A stretch of 64,000 bases of DNA from Brachybacterium sp. FME24 (GCF_014897705.1 NZ_JABUXV010000003.1:62001-126000); one strand, 5' to 3'; shown: positions 8,919 to 16,767, numbered from the stretch's first letter. Translations and numbers: made by a program. The notes: generated from the letters alone by a model not told the origin.

Positions 8919-9652
8919 ATGGGTTGGGAAGCACTGAGGCAGTGGGGCGACGAGGCCGCTCGGATCGAACCGCTCACCGGCGGAGGCGTCAACGAGGTGT
9001 GGAGCGTGCGTGTCGCCGGGCAGTCAGCGGTCGCCCGGCTCGGTTCCCGCAGCGACGCTGATCTTGCGTGGGAGACCGATCTGCTGCGGCATCTCGATCG
9101 CCAGGGTCTGGCGGTGCCGGTACCGCTCGCCACGACTTCTGGCCGACTGTTCGCGGACGGTCTGGTCGTGACGACCTACGTGGAGGGCGAACCGCCCGGG
9201 ACAGAGTCCGACTGGCGTCGCGTGGCCGACACCCTCCGCCAGCTGCATCGGTCAACGCAGGGTTGGCCGCAGCGCCCGGGCTGGCGGTCGGCGACCGATC
9301 TGCTTCACGCAGACACAGGGACGAAGATCGACCTTCGGGCGATGCCGGCCGAAGGCGTTGCCCGATGCCGAGCAGCCTGGGCGCGACTCGCCGACACTCC
9401 GTCCTGCGTCATCCACAGCGACCCGACGGCGGGCAACATCCGCATGACCGCCGATCGGGTCGCGCTGATCGACTGGGACGAGTCGCACGTCGGGCCCGCG
9501 GACTTCGACCTCCTGCTGCCCCACAACGCCGCAGACCTCGACGAGGATGCGCACGACGTCGCCGCGCAGGCGTTCGCGGGATGGGGGACGCCGCTCGCTG
9601 CTGGGGCCACGAGTTCGCCCTCGAGCAGCTCGCCGAGGTCAGAGCTGTCTGA
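8919..9652 (+). pseudogene. aminoglycoside phosphotransferase-family kinase, frameshifted
   Basis: An APH-fold small-molecule kinase. The N-lobe (GGGVNEVWSVRVAGQSAVARLG), Brenner-like catalytic segment VIHSDPTAGNIRM and metal-binding ALIDWDESHVGPADFDL are intact. After ...AQAFAGWG the frame leaves the family pattern and runs far past the normal end. Adding one G to the five-G run at 9583-9587 restores DAARCWGHEFALEQLAEVRAV and a stop at 9650-9652, a typical APH C-terminus, giving 244 residues. So the gene has lost one G, or the read has. The ATG at 8919 is chosen because AGAGGG lies 9 bases upstream. Confidence 0.72.
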
Positions 9653-9839
9653 CCACCGAATCGAAGCGGCCACCAGCGAGGGTGCCGGGAGCTGGTCGGA
9701 TAGGGGCCGATACGGAGTCTGGCGGCCGTCCGACCTCTCGGTGCGACAGCCCGGAGAGCACTCCGGACAGGCTCCGCACCGCGGGATATTGCGAGTTCAG
9801 CGGCCGCATCCGCGCGGGTCAGGACGCGCATCGGAACGC

Positions 9840-9983
9840 TCACCAGGCAACCGGGCCGTTCACGTCGGTGAACGTCGCCGTCGGGCCGTCCGACGGGATC
9901 GTCGTCATCCGCACGGCCTGCCGCGCACCTTCTGCCGGGGTCAGCACGCCCCGGTGGCCGTTGAGATCGGTGGCCACGATGGC
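9840..9983 (-). pseudogene. short-chain dehydrogenase, C-terminal fragment
   Basis: The minus strand encodes VATDLNGHRGVLTPAEGA and then ends with TFTDVNGPVAW and a stop. This is the standard C-terminus of SDR enzymes, whose usual text is PGFVATDLN...; the PGF part and everything before it is missing here. The match stops abruptly near 9980, where the opposite strand starts to match an AraC protein, marking a recombination or deletion junction. It has no start of its own and is presumably not expressed as a working protein. Confidence 0.65.
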
Positions 9984-10446
9984 GCAACGGCGCACCGGAG
10001 AGATCTTCGCGGTGCGCCAGCACGCCCAGCTCCTCATTCTGGACGTGCTGCGCGCCGTCTCTCAGGATCCAGACCTGCCTCCGGGATGGATGGCGGCGAT
10101 CGCCGACCCGCAGCTGGGACCCGCTCTCGCGCTCCTTCACGAGCGCCCTGCAGTCTCCTGGACCCTGGCAGAGCTGGCGAGGAGTTGCGCGATGTCGCGC
10201 ACAACATTCGCCCAACGGTTCCGCGCCGTCGTCGGACTGCCGCCGCGCGCGTACCTGATCCGCCGGCGGATGCTGCTCGCCCAGCGTGACCTCACCGATG
10301 GCAATGCGCGGATCGGCGAGGTCGGAGCCGGCCTCGGGTATTCCTCGGAGGGAGCATTCAGCAGCACGTTCACCCGCGAGGTCGGTGTGGCGCCGTCCCG
10401 CTATCGCTCTGCGGCCCGGGCCGGGCTCTCTCCCGTTCACCGCTGA
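9979..10446 (+). pseudogene. AraC-family regulator, C-terminal fragment
   Basis: From about 10003 the plus strand reads as the second half of an AraC regulator: the domain linker (HAQLLILDVLRAV), then the two helix-turn-helix units (WTLAELARSCAMSRTTFAQRFRAVVG and IGEVGAGLGYSSEGAFSSTFTREVG) and the terminal APSRYR. The N-terminal cupin sensor is absent. An in-frame ATG at 9979 could give a 155-residue DNA-binding stub, but the frame runs open into unrelated debris upstream. The DNA-binding half may still be functional; that cannot be told from sequence. Confidence 0.65.
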
Positions 10447-10545
10447 TCGGGCTGTTCTGTCTCGGTTCGCTCGACTGCTCATTCGGACATGTCAGCGCCC
10501 CGACGGGCCACGGAGCACACTCAGCGACGCGCTACTGCTTCGCTC

Positions 10546-11115
10546 TCAGTCCTCGACGGAACGGATCACTCTGGCCGGTGAGCCGACGACGAGGGCCCTG
10601 GCGGGCACGTCCTTGGTGACGACGGAGGCCGCGGCGACGACGGCGTCGTCGCCGATGCTCACGCCGGGCAGGATGGTCACGTTCGCACCGATCCACACGT
10701 TGCGTCCGACGACCACGGGCGCCGGCATCAGGTCTCCGCGACTGCTGGGAGCGAGGTCGTGGTTCAGGGTCGCGATCACGGTGTTGTGCCCGATGAGGCA
10801 GTCGTCGCCGATCTCGACCCCACCCTGGTCCTGGAAGCGGCACCCGGCGTTGAGGAAGACGCGCTTGCCCAGTCGAATGTTCTTGCCGAAGTCGGAGGTG
10901 AACGGCGGGAACAGAGTCACCGACTCGTCGACCACTCTCCCGGTGAGCTCGGCCAGCAGTTCCCGCACGCGGGCGGGCTCGTGGTAGCTGCCGTTGAGCT
11001 CGCCGGTGATTCGAAGCGCCTCCTGGCTGGTCTCGTGCATGACTGCGTGCAGCGGGGAGTTCGCCGGGATCGTCTCGCCGGAATCGAGGGCAACCAGCAA
11101 GTCGGTGAGGGTCAT
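10546..11115 (-). CDS. sugar O-acetyltransferase (maltose/galactoside type)
   Basis: A 189-residue cytosolic hexapeptide-repeat acetyltransferase that moves acetyl from acetyl-CoA to a sugar hydroxyl. The N-terminal MAA-type helical cap covers residues 1-55 and left-handed beta-helix repeats run from about 60 to 185 (GKRVFLNAGC, VEIGDDCLIGHN, VVVGRNVWIGANVTILPGVSIGDDAVV). The catalytic His is in ATLNHDLAP. The length is normal for LacA/Maa proteins. The start has a good ribosome binding site (GGAAGGCGGA). Confidence 0.88.
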   Translation of the reverse strand: MTLTDLLVALDSGETIPANSPLHAVMHETSQEALRITGELNGSYHEPARVRELLAELTGRVVDESVTLFPPFTSDFGKNIRLGKRVFLNAGCRFQDQGGVEIGDDCLIGHNTVIATLNHDLAPSSRGDLMPAPVVVGRNVWIGANVTILPGVSIGDDAVVAAASVVTKDVPARALVVGSPARVIRSVED

Positions 11116-11220
11116 GGGTCCGCCTTCCGCAGTGGTTCGCGCCGAGTTCGGAGCGCAGTGCCTCCCAGCGTAGCCAGCGCGACACGGAACGATGCCCGAC
11201 CGCCCCAGCGACCAGAGCAT

Positions 11221-11453
11221 TCACGAAGCGGCGCGGTGCGCAGTTCCTGCCCGGAACGGCACGGCGGACAGCGCCGCAGCGAGCACCACGATCATCAGTT
11301 GGATGCGCAGGCGTGCCAGCTCCCGGCCCCGCCGACGGGAACCCAGGGGACGTCGACCGTCCGATCCCCGAGGAACGGGACGGTGATGCTGGCGGACAGC
11401 AACAGGGCGGCGAGCACGGTGGCGCAGCATCGCAGAGTCTCGACCGAGAGCAT
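11221..11453 (-). pseudogene. small two-helix membrane protein, apparently frameshifted
   Basis: From ATG 11453 the minus strand reads MLSVETLRCCATVLAALLLS, a membrane helix, then hits a stop at 11295. In the neighbouring frame the sequence continues as RELARLRIQLMIVVLAAALS with a second membrane helix and a stop at 11221. One missing G in the GGCGGGGCCGGGAG stretch (about 11323-11336) would join them into a 77-residue two-helix protein. It recalls truncated DUF2975-like membrane proteins but I cannot place it firmly. Confidence 0.35.
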
Positions 11454-11526
11454 GTGATGGTCAAGGGCCCCTGGAGCACGTCGGCGCCTCCCCTCGCGGC
11501 ACCGGGGGCCGACGTCCGCACGAGGA

Positions 11527-11559
11527 CGCGGGACCCCTGTGCACAACAGAGGTCCCGCG
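11527..11559 (-). terminator. strong hairpin terminator of the Ltp-repeat gene
   Basis: A 14-base stem with one mismatch (CGCGGGACC and CTGT against ACAG and GGTCCCGCG) and a 5-base loop lies about 30 bases after the stop at 11591. No long T-run follows, which is common for actinobacterial terminators. Confidence 0.6.
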
Positions 11560-11590
11560 TTCCTGGTCCGCGGCGCCGGGCCGCGGTGGG

Positions 11591-12475
11591 TCAGCCGTCG
11601 AGGTTCTCGATCGCGTAGTCGGCCTGCTCCTGCGTGAACTGGTCCCCGTACTCGGAGGTCAGTTGGTCGCGGATCGCCTCCGGGGACATGTCCATCGTGT
11701 CCCGGTAACTGCGGGCGCTCTGCAGTGCGTTCTCGTTCCAGTCCACCTCGATAGTGTCGATGGCGTACTGGGCCTCCTCCGACAGGAACTGCTCCCCGTG
11801 CTCCGAGGTGAGCTGGCCGTAGATGCCGGCCTTGGACATGTGCATGGTCTCCGAGTAGCTCTCGGCGGAGGCCAGCGCATTCTCGTTCCAGTCCGTGTCG
11901 ACGTTGTCCACGGCGTACTGCGCGGCCTCGTCGGAGAACTGGTCCGCGTACTCGGAGGTCAGCTGGTCGAACAGGCCCTGCTTCGACATGTGCATGAGAT
12001 CGGAGTAGCTCTGCGCGCTGTTCAGTGCAGAGGTGTGTTCGGCGGGGACCTCGCTCTCGGCCGGAGCGTCTTCGGCGGGGGCTTCCTCAGCGGGAGCCTC
12101 GTCCGCAGGGGACTCTTCCTCGGCAGGCGCCTCGTCCTCCACGAGCTCCTCGCCCTCGGCGGGCTCGGCGTCTACGACCTCTTCCGCCTCGCCGTCCAGC
12201 TCGGCCGGCTCGGCGGCAGTGGTCTCGGCGGCCTTGGGATCGTCGCTGCCCGAGAAGGCGAACACGGAGCAGCCTCCCACCAGGATCAGGAAGAGCACGA
12301 CGCAGCCGCAGCCGGCGGCGATGAGCCCCTTCTTCTTGCCGTTCCTGGCGGGGACCATCGGCGAACCGGCCGAGGCATCGCCCTGGGGGTCGCCGTGCGG
12401 GGGGCCGCCGAAGTTCGGGGCAGGAGGAAGATTCGGAGAGCCCGAATCCTGGGGAGAGGGCGCATTGCTGTTCAC
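11591..12475 (-). CDS. membrane-anchored Ltp-repeat surface protein
   Basis: A 294-residue surface protein: a cytoplasmic Pro/Gly/Asn-rich tail (1-46), KKK, one membrane helix (50-74), a Glu/Ala/Pro-rich stalk (about 80-148), and three tandem repeats of 50, 50 and 45 residues (150-294). Each repeat has the core SYS-x-TMHMSK...QLTSEYGDQF...AQYAI of the Ltp domain, known from phage superinfection-exclusion lipoproteins and many Gram-positive surface proteins. The start is a GTG at 12475 with GGAG 9 bases upstream. It is followed by a strong hairpin. Its role is unknown; phage-injection interference is possible but not shown. Confidence 0.8.
   Translation of the reverse strand: MNSNAPSPQDSGSPNLPPAPNFGGPPHGDPQGDASAGSPMVPARNGKKKGLIAAGCGCVVLFLILVGGCSVFAFSGSDDPKAAETTAAEPAELDGEAEEVVDAEPAEGEELVEDEAPAEEESPADEAPAEEAPAEDAPAESEVPAEHTSALNSAQSYSDLMHMSKQGLFDQLTSEYADQFSDEAAQYAVDNVDTDWNENALASAESYSETMHMSKAGIYGQLTSEHGEQFLSEEAQYAIDTIEVDWNENALQSARSYRDTMDMSPEAIRDQLTSEYGDQFTQEQADYAIENLDG
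11594..12028 (-). repeat. three tandem Ltp-domain repeats within the coding sequence
   Basis: The 3' half of the gene is three tandem copies of a 150-base unit, the last cut short at 135 bases. Each unit opens with AL-x-SA-x-SY and the full ones close with DW-NEN. The copies are similar but not identical, so the repeat is old rather than a recent duplication. Confidence 0.8.
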
Positions 12476-12884
12476 AGCTGCACTCCGTTCTGGGTGGGGG
12501 ACGAGGGCCCTTGAACACAGGCGTGCCAGGGCTACTGCTGAGAAGAGAGGCCTTGTGCGAGGTGCGTGAACTCTGGAGCTGCAGTGGATCTGCGTTGAGC
12601 GTCGGCGTCCGCTCCATGATCGAAGCGGGGAACAACTACCGCGTGGGGCCTGTAGAAGAAAAGTACGAAAGGGGTATGACAGGCGACGTCGTTGACTTCT
12701 GAACCAGTGATGCACGACTCAATCCCCGTGCGCTGCGTGGCACCTCGTGACCCTCGAATTCGAGGATCGCTTGCGAACGGCCATGCGTCCAGGTCGAATA
12801 GGAGCACTACTGCGGCATCACGCACGGGGCCGGGGGTCGACATCCCGGTGCGAGAGCCGCGCTCCTCCGTGCCGAAGGATCATC
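12476..12884. other. divergent promoter region, no gene seen
   Basis: 409 bases lie between the Ltp gene and the lipoprotein gene, which point away from each other. The part from about 12640 to 12720 is locally A-rich (GTAGAAGAAAAGTACG) and is the likely promoter area. I see no supported coding frame or clear palindrome. Confidence 0.4.
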
Positions 12885-13526
12885 ATGCGCCGCACCGTCG
12901 CCGCCCTCGCCGCTCCCCTGCTCCTGGTCACGCTCGCTGCCTGTGCGTCGAACTCTCCATCAGAGGATCCCTCGGATCCTCCGGTCGCCGAAGCCCCGCA
13001 GGAACCGGAAGATACCGCGATCGAGACCCTGTGGATCGATGACTCCTGGACCGTGGAGGATCTCGACGAGGACCTGTGTTCCATGGGCATGAGCGAGACC
13101 ATCTACTCCGAGCAGGACGACATGTTCACCTGCGGCCCGAATGCTGCGGGCGCGGACGCCTGCGCACTCGAGGACGACGAGGAGGTGCTGTGCATCGTCA
13201 ATGCGCTGGACAAGCAGGCGGTCCGCTTCGACTCCCCCACCGCCGCCGACCCGGACGCCGAGGTGTGGCCCTCCGAGCAGCAGCCCGTACCGCTGCACGC
13301 GCAGCTGCCCGACGGTGCAATCTGCTCCACCGTCACCCATGACCATGACCAGCACTGGAACAGCATGTTCAGCTGGTATCGCTGCGACGACAACTCCGAG
13401 CTGCTCACGAAGGAGAGTATCGACGCCACCTTCGAACGCGGTGACCTGTGGATTTCCGAGCGCTCGGTGGACAAGGGAGAACCCGAGAGCACCAGGGTGG
13501 TGACTGCGACGTTCGCGGGCCGCTGA
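12885..13526 (+). CDS. secreted lipoprotein of unknown function
   Basis: A 213-residue lipoprotein. Residues 1-20 form a signal peptide with lipobox LAAC; a short Ser/Pro/Asp/Glu linker follows, then an acidic domain with several cysteines (CSMG, CGPN, CALE, CIVN, CSTV, CDDN) that could form disulfides outside the cell. A ribosome binding site (AAGGA) precedes the ATG; an in-frame ATG at 12747 would put a non-signal Arg-rich stretch in front and is rejected. I do not recognise the family. Confidence 0.75.
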   Translation: MRRTVAALAAPLLLVTLAACASNSPSEDPSDPPVAEAPQEPEDTAIETLWIDDSWTVEDLDEDLCSMGMSETIYSEQDDMFTCGPNAAGADACALEDDEEVLCIVNALDKQAVRFDSPTAADPDAEVWPSEQQPVPLHAQLPDGAICSTVTHDHDQHWNSMFSWYRCDDNSELLTKESIDATFERGDLWISERSVDKGEPESTRVVTATFAGR

Positions 13527-13600
13527 GTCCCTGATGAGGTGCCCGCGATACGCAGGCAGCGACGTATGAACCGCAAGATTCTCTCGCAGAGGTGGGCATT

Positions 13601-14410
13601 ATGAATCGTCTGGACATCGTCAAGATCGTTGCCGTCGCCGATGCTCTCGGGGCGCCGTACGAGCTGGGCCTGCATCCCGGGCCGGGGCTGCCGTCGAACT
13701 CCTTCACCCTCGACGGTCCGAACTCTCCGGTGCGGCCGACGGTCCGGATCCTCGGCGGTGAGGCACCGTACGGGACCTGGACGGACGACACCCAGATCGT
13801 GCTGATGGTGCTGGACGCCCTGCGCCGTGCACCTTCGCATCCGGTCGCGGCCTACCGCGAGAACCTCATCGCCTGGGAACGCGGGGCATTCACACCGACC
13901 GGCGTGCGGCTCGACGTGGGGATCCAGACCAGCAGCGCGATCGCGGATCTGAAGCACGGCGTCGACCCCGCGCCGACGAACTCCTCCGGCAACGCCTGCC
14001 TCATGGTCGCGATCGGCGTGTTCGCGCGAGGAAATGGTGCAGAGCACCTGGAGAGCCTGGTCCGCTCCACCCACCACAGTGACAAGGCGGTCCATGACGC
14101 CGGGCGGATGCTGGAGATCCTCGACAACGCTCGCGACGGGATTCAGGCAGTGCCGAAGGTCGACGTGTCCCTGCTTCCGGCCATGGAACCGACGGGGTTC
14201 AGCGAGTCCACGCTGTATCTGGCGCAATACGCCCTGCAGACCTCGACCTCGTTTCTTCACGGGATGGACGCGATCAATGCGGCCGGCGGCGACACCGATT
14301 CCATCGGTGCGGTCTACGGCGCGCTGTGCGCGGTCTCCGGCCGCGAAGCGCCGCGTGAACTCGTGAAATCGCTGGTCGCGGGGCCGGTGCTGGAGCAGTA
14401 CGCGCAATAG
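13601..14410 (+). CDS. ADP-ribosylglycohydrolase family protein
   Basis: A 269-residue DraG/ARH-type hydrolase that removes ADP-ribose from a modified molecule using two metal ions. Both metal motifs are present: TWTDDTQ near residue 68 and GGDTDSIGAVYGAL near 235. The N-terminal family motif, normally G-DALGAP-E, reads ADALGAPYE, so the first Gly is replaced. I use ATG 13601 because AGAGGTGGG precedes it at good distance; GTG 13592 lies inside that site. No ADP-ribosyltransferase is encoded nearby, so the target is unknown. Confidence 0.85.
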   Translation: MNRLDIVKIVAVADALGAPYELGLHPGPGLPSNSFTLDGPNSPVRPTVRILGGEAPYGTWTDDTQIVLMVLDALRRAPSHPVAAYRENLIAWERGAFTPTGVRLDVGIQTSSAIADLKHGVDPAPTNSSGNACLMVAIGVFARGNGAEHLESLVRSTHHSDKAVHDAGRMLEILDNARDGIQAVPKVDVSLLPAMEPTGFSESTLYLAQYALQTSTSFLHGMDAINAAGGDTDSIGAVYGALCAVSGREAPRELVKSLVAGPVLEQYAQ

Positions 14411-14462
14411 TCGGCTTCGGCACCAGCAGTGGCGTCGCCTTGCTGCCTCAGCGCCTTCGGGC

Positions 14463-14490
14463 CTTACGACCCATGAGTCGTGAGTTTCTC
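14463..14490 (+). terminator. hairpin terminator after the ADP-ribosylglycohydrolase
   Basis: CTTACGAC and GTCGTGAG form an 8-base stem (one G-T pair) around a 6-base loop, followed at once by TTTCT. It lies about 52 bases after the stop codon. Confidence 0.5.
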
Positions 14491-15327
14491 GGGATCTTCT
14501 CCCTCCTCCCGGCGGCGGAGAAGTCCATCCGGCCCCGGACTCTCTTCGCAAAGGCCCCATGGATCACATGTCACGCACTGACGACGCTGTATCAGTACTA
14601 ACCGTAGATAACTACTGTCCGAAGCGGGTTCTGCATGATGGCCACCAGAGTCTTCCGAGCGATTGACGGGCGCCAGGTTCGCACTCGAGGCATGAACACC
14701 CCGTGGCGGTCCAGCCCGACCAGTCCTGGATGGCCCGAGTTCCTCAGCGGAGCCTGCTCCCCTGCCCAGGCACATGGGCTCGTCGCCCACCTGCTGCTGC
14801 GCATCGGCCATCCGGCACTCGCGCCGGCCTCCGTGCCTCCGTGCCTCCGTGCCTCCGTACGGATGGACATGATTGCCTTGGTCACCACCAACCGCAGCTT
14901 GGTCGCTTTCGGCGCCTTGAGCCCGATGCTTTCACCCGCAGCCGGGGCGATCATCACACCGCACGGGGACGAAGCCTTCTCCCGGGGAGCGCTCGCCGAC
15001 GCGCTGCTCGGGAACACCACGCCCTTAACCGCGATCCCCTCGGTGCCGCGGCCCTCTCCGCAACCCCCTGAATCGGCCTTGAGCTTCCCACGCCGTTCGT
15101 CGCGGGAGTGGCCTCCGGCCTGCTGTTCCACCGTCGGGGTCGATCGGGTCAGTCGCCGTTCCGCGCGGGTTCAACAGCCTCGTCGCCCTGGTTGCGCCGC
15201 GGCTCGCCGACCCATTTCGTCACAGCCGCGTGACCAGGCCGATTGCTACCGCACGCGCGGCCTGATCCGTCAATCAGCGCCAGATGACCAGGACGACGGC
15301 TCTGGACATGCGTGCTCTACTGGAGGG
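14491..15327. other. long region without a supported gene
   Basis: About 840 bases with only weak open frames on either strand. Translations give Ser/Arg/Pro-rich text with short protein-like scraps (ALVTTNRSLVAFGALSPMLS in one plus frame and PFVAGVASGLLFHRRG in another), which may be the remains of a degraded membrane protein. An AT-richer patch at 14585-14620 (CCGTAGATAACTACTG, containing GTAG-ATAA-CTAC) stands out. I assign no function. Confidence 0.4.
14827..14858. repeat. four perfect tandem copies of an 8-base unit
   Basis: GCCTCCGT is repeated four times head to tail without a mismatch. On the minus strand each unit reads ACGGAGGC and contains GGAGG, the ribosome-binding core. The unit length is not a multiple of three, so copy-number change would shift any frame across it. 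Confidence 0.9.
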
Positions 15328-15708
15328 ATGAACACTCTCTCCTCGACTCGCCGCACGATGACCCGTGACGAGGCGCTTGCCTGGAATTCCGACTGGTCCC
15401 CCGCCGACATCACGGCGATCGGGGAGAACTTCGATCGCCTCGGAGCCCAGAGCTTCTACCGCACCCAGTCCAACGGCAGCATCACCGCCCAGGACAAGGA
15501 TGGCCGGGTACTCATGTACGTCCACCCGGGCCACGTCACCTTCAACAAGGGCCTGGCCCCGGAGGGACGCGAGAACCCCGAGGTCGAAGGCTTCGACCTG
15601 TCGACCGTCCGCGAGAAGCTCCCCATCAAGGGCGAAGAGGTCCTCACGATCTGCCCGTCCTGCTTCTACGCGATGCCGTACACCGGGGTGTGCGACACCT
15701 GCGGCTGA
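15328..15708 (+). CDS. small zinc-ribbon-ended protein of unknown function
   Basis: A 126-residue soluble protein. The first 95 residues form a compact alpha/beta domain (DITAIGENFDRLGAQSFYRTQ, then RVLMYVHPGHVTFNKGL) and the C-terminus ends in CPSCFYAMPYTGVCDTCG, two Cys-x-x-Cys pairs that look like a zinc ribbon. The ATG at 15328 directly follows TGGAGGG, a spacing too short for normal initiation; the in-frame ATG at 15358 is the alternative. I do not recognise the family. Confidence 0.65.
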   Translation: MNTLSSTRRTMTRDEALAWNSDWSPADITAIGENFDRLGAQSFYRTQSNGSITAQDKDGRVLMYVHPGHVTFNKGLAPEGRENPEVEGFDLSTVREKLPIKGEEVLTICPSCFYAMPYTGVCDTCG

Positions 15709-15738
15709 TCCGCGGGAACGTTCGCGCGGGGATCTCCG

Positions 15739-16039
15739 TCAGCCCAGGTCGTCGCTGACGGCGCTGCCGCTGGCAACCCTCGAGACCACGATGCCGGCCG
15801 GTCGCTGCCCGGTGTACGGATGGATCGACTCCACCCGCAGCGCACCGTCGCCGACGTCCACCAGTTGCCCCTCACGAACCTCGAGGCGTCGCCCGGGGTG
15901 ACTTTCCCGGGCGAGGTTGCAGCTCGGCCACCCGGCTCCCCAGCTCCTCATCCATCGCGGCGCGCAGCACACCGACCACCACGTCACCGATCGCCCGCCG
16001 TCCGGCCAGGCGGATCGTCATCGTCCCCACCGTGCTCAT
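15739..16039 (-). pseudogene. small protein coupled to the WXG100/calpain gene, frameshifted
   Basis: The ATG at 16039 overlaps the upstream stop (ATGA), so translation clearly starts here: MSTVGTMTIRLAGRRAIGDV and on to AAMDEELGSRVAELQPR, but this frame stops at 15872 after 55 residues. A second frame picks up at the same place as LEVREGQLVDVGDGALRVES and runs to 15739. Removing one base from the CGCCCGGGAAAG stretch (about 15898-15909) joins them into a protein of about 99 residues. It is a plausible partner or immunity protein for the upstream gene; this is inference from linkage only. Confidence 0.55.
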
Positions 16040-16767
16040 CGGTCCCCTCCGAACTTGTCGGGCTTCGCGCCCACCCCGGCCATCACGAAGTTCGCGTTGT
16101 AGTCCTCGATCGAGACCTGCACGGTGTGGGTCATGTCGTCGGCGCTTTCGCCGCTGTTCCCCCAGGGGTTGACCAGGATGAGCTCTCCGCTGTCCGGGTC
16201 GACACCCTGGACCTGATAGACGTGGGCGGCAGAGATGTCGCTGCGCCAGGGATGAATCGGGTCGGACATCACCGTGATCGGTCGATTCTCGGCCAGCGCA
16301 GACTCGAACTCCTCGATCGACGGGTTGCCGCCGAAGAACGAATCGTCCCCGGAAGTTTCCCCGGTGATCAGCTCGAGGCCGGCGACCGGGGTGTCGGCGA
16401 TGACGGATTCATAGTCGGGCCCGAGGTGGTTGATCGCAGCCTGCTCGTAGATCGACATGTAGGCGATCGGGTCGTCGCCCCAGGATTTGCTCGAACCGTC
16501 GGGATCGGAGGCGAGATCCTGCTGGGCGGCATGTTGGGCGAGCGCTCTCGCCCCTGCGCCGAGCTTCCCGCCGACCTCCCGCAGCGTCGAGGCGACCTGC
16601 TGCGTCAGCTGCTCATGGAAGGCGTCCGCATCCGGGCCCGCCCAACTGAGGCCCGACGCGTTCGAGACCAACTCCTCGGCCATCTCCCCCAGTCGCTGCC
16701 CCGACACCTCGGTGAGGTCACCGTGGGTCAGCATCTGCTCGATGTCCGCGCCCTGGAATCCGCTCAT
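16036..16767 (-). CDS. WXG100-type protein fused to a cysteine-less calpain-like half domain
   Basis: 243 residues in two parts. Residues 1-85 form the helical hairpin of secreted WXG100-type proteins, with W-A-G at 42-44. Residues 95-235 match the second half of calpain-type (C2) cysteine proteases: SWGDDPIAYMSIYEQA, a substrate-cleft segment, then the catalytic His in AAHVYQVQGVD (His182) and Asn in LILVNPWG (Asn200). The lobe with the catalytic Cys is absent and the whole protein contains no cysteine, so it cannot be an active protease. It may be a deletion derivative or a secreted non-catalytic binder. The start follows the short MSGFQGADIE N-terminus. Confidence 0.72.
   Translation of the reverse strand: MSGFQGADIEQMLTHGDLTEVSGQRLGEMAEELVSNASGLSWAGPDADAFHEQLTQQVASTLREVGGKLGAGARALAQHAAQQDLASDPDGSSKSWGDDPIAYMSIYEQAAINHLGPDYESVIADTPVAGLELITGETSGDDSFFGGNPSIEEFESALAENRPITVMSDPIHPWRSDISAAHVYQVQGVDPDSGELILVNPWGNSGESADDMTHTVQVSIEDYNANFVMAGVGAKPDKFGGDR

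Noticed and set aside
8608..8934. Minus-strand frame of 108 codons between two divergent genes
   Set aside because: It overlaps the phosphotransferase start, has no ribosome binding site, and only a short piece (MTKKQIVGIRSALRTTV) looks protein-like with no family I recognise.
12033..12569. Ser/Ala-rich plus-strand frame opposite the Ltp gene stalk
   Set aside because: The repetitive GASSAG text is the mirror of the Glu/Ala/Pro stalk codons on the coding strand.
14598..15131. Minus-strand frame of 177 codons in the gene-poor gap
   Set aside because: Low-complexity Arg/Gly/Ser text, crosses the 8-base tandem repeat, no start signal and no domain.
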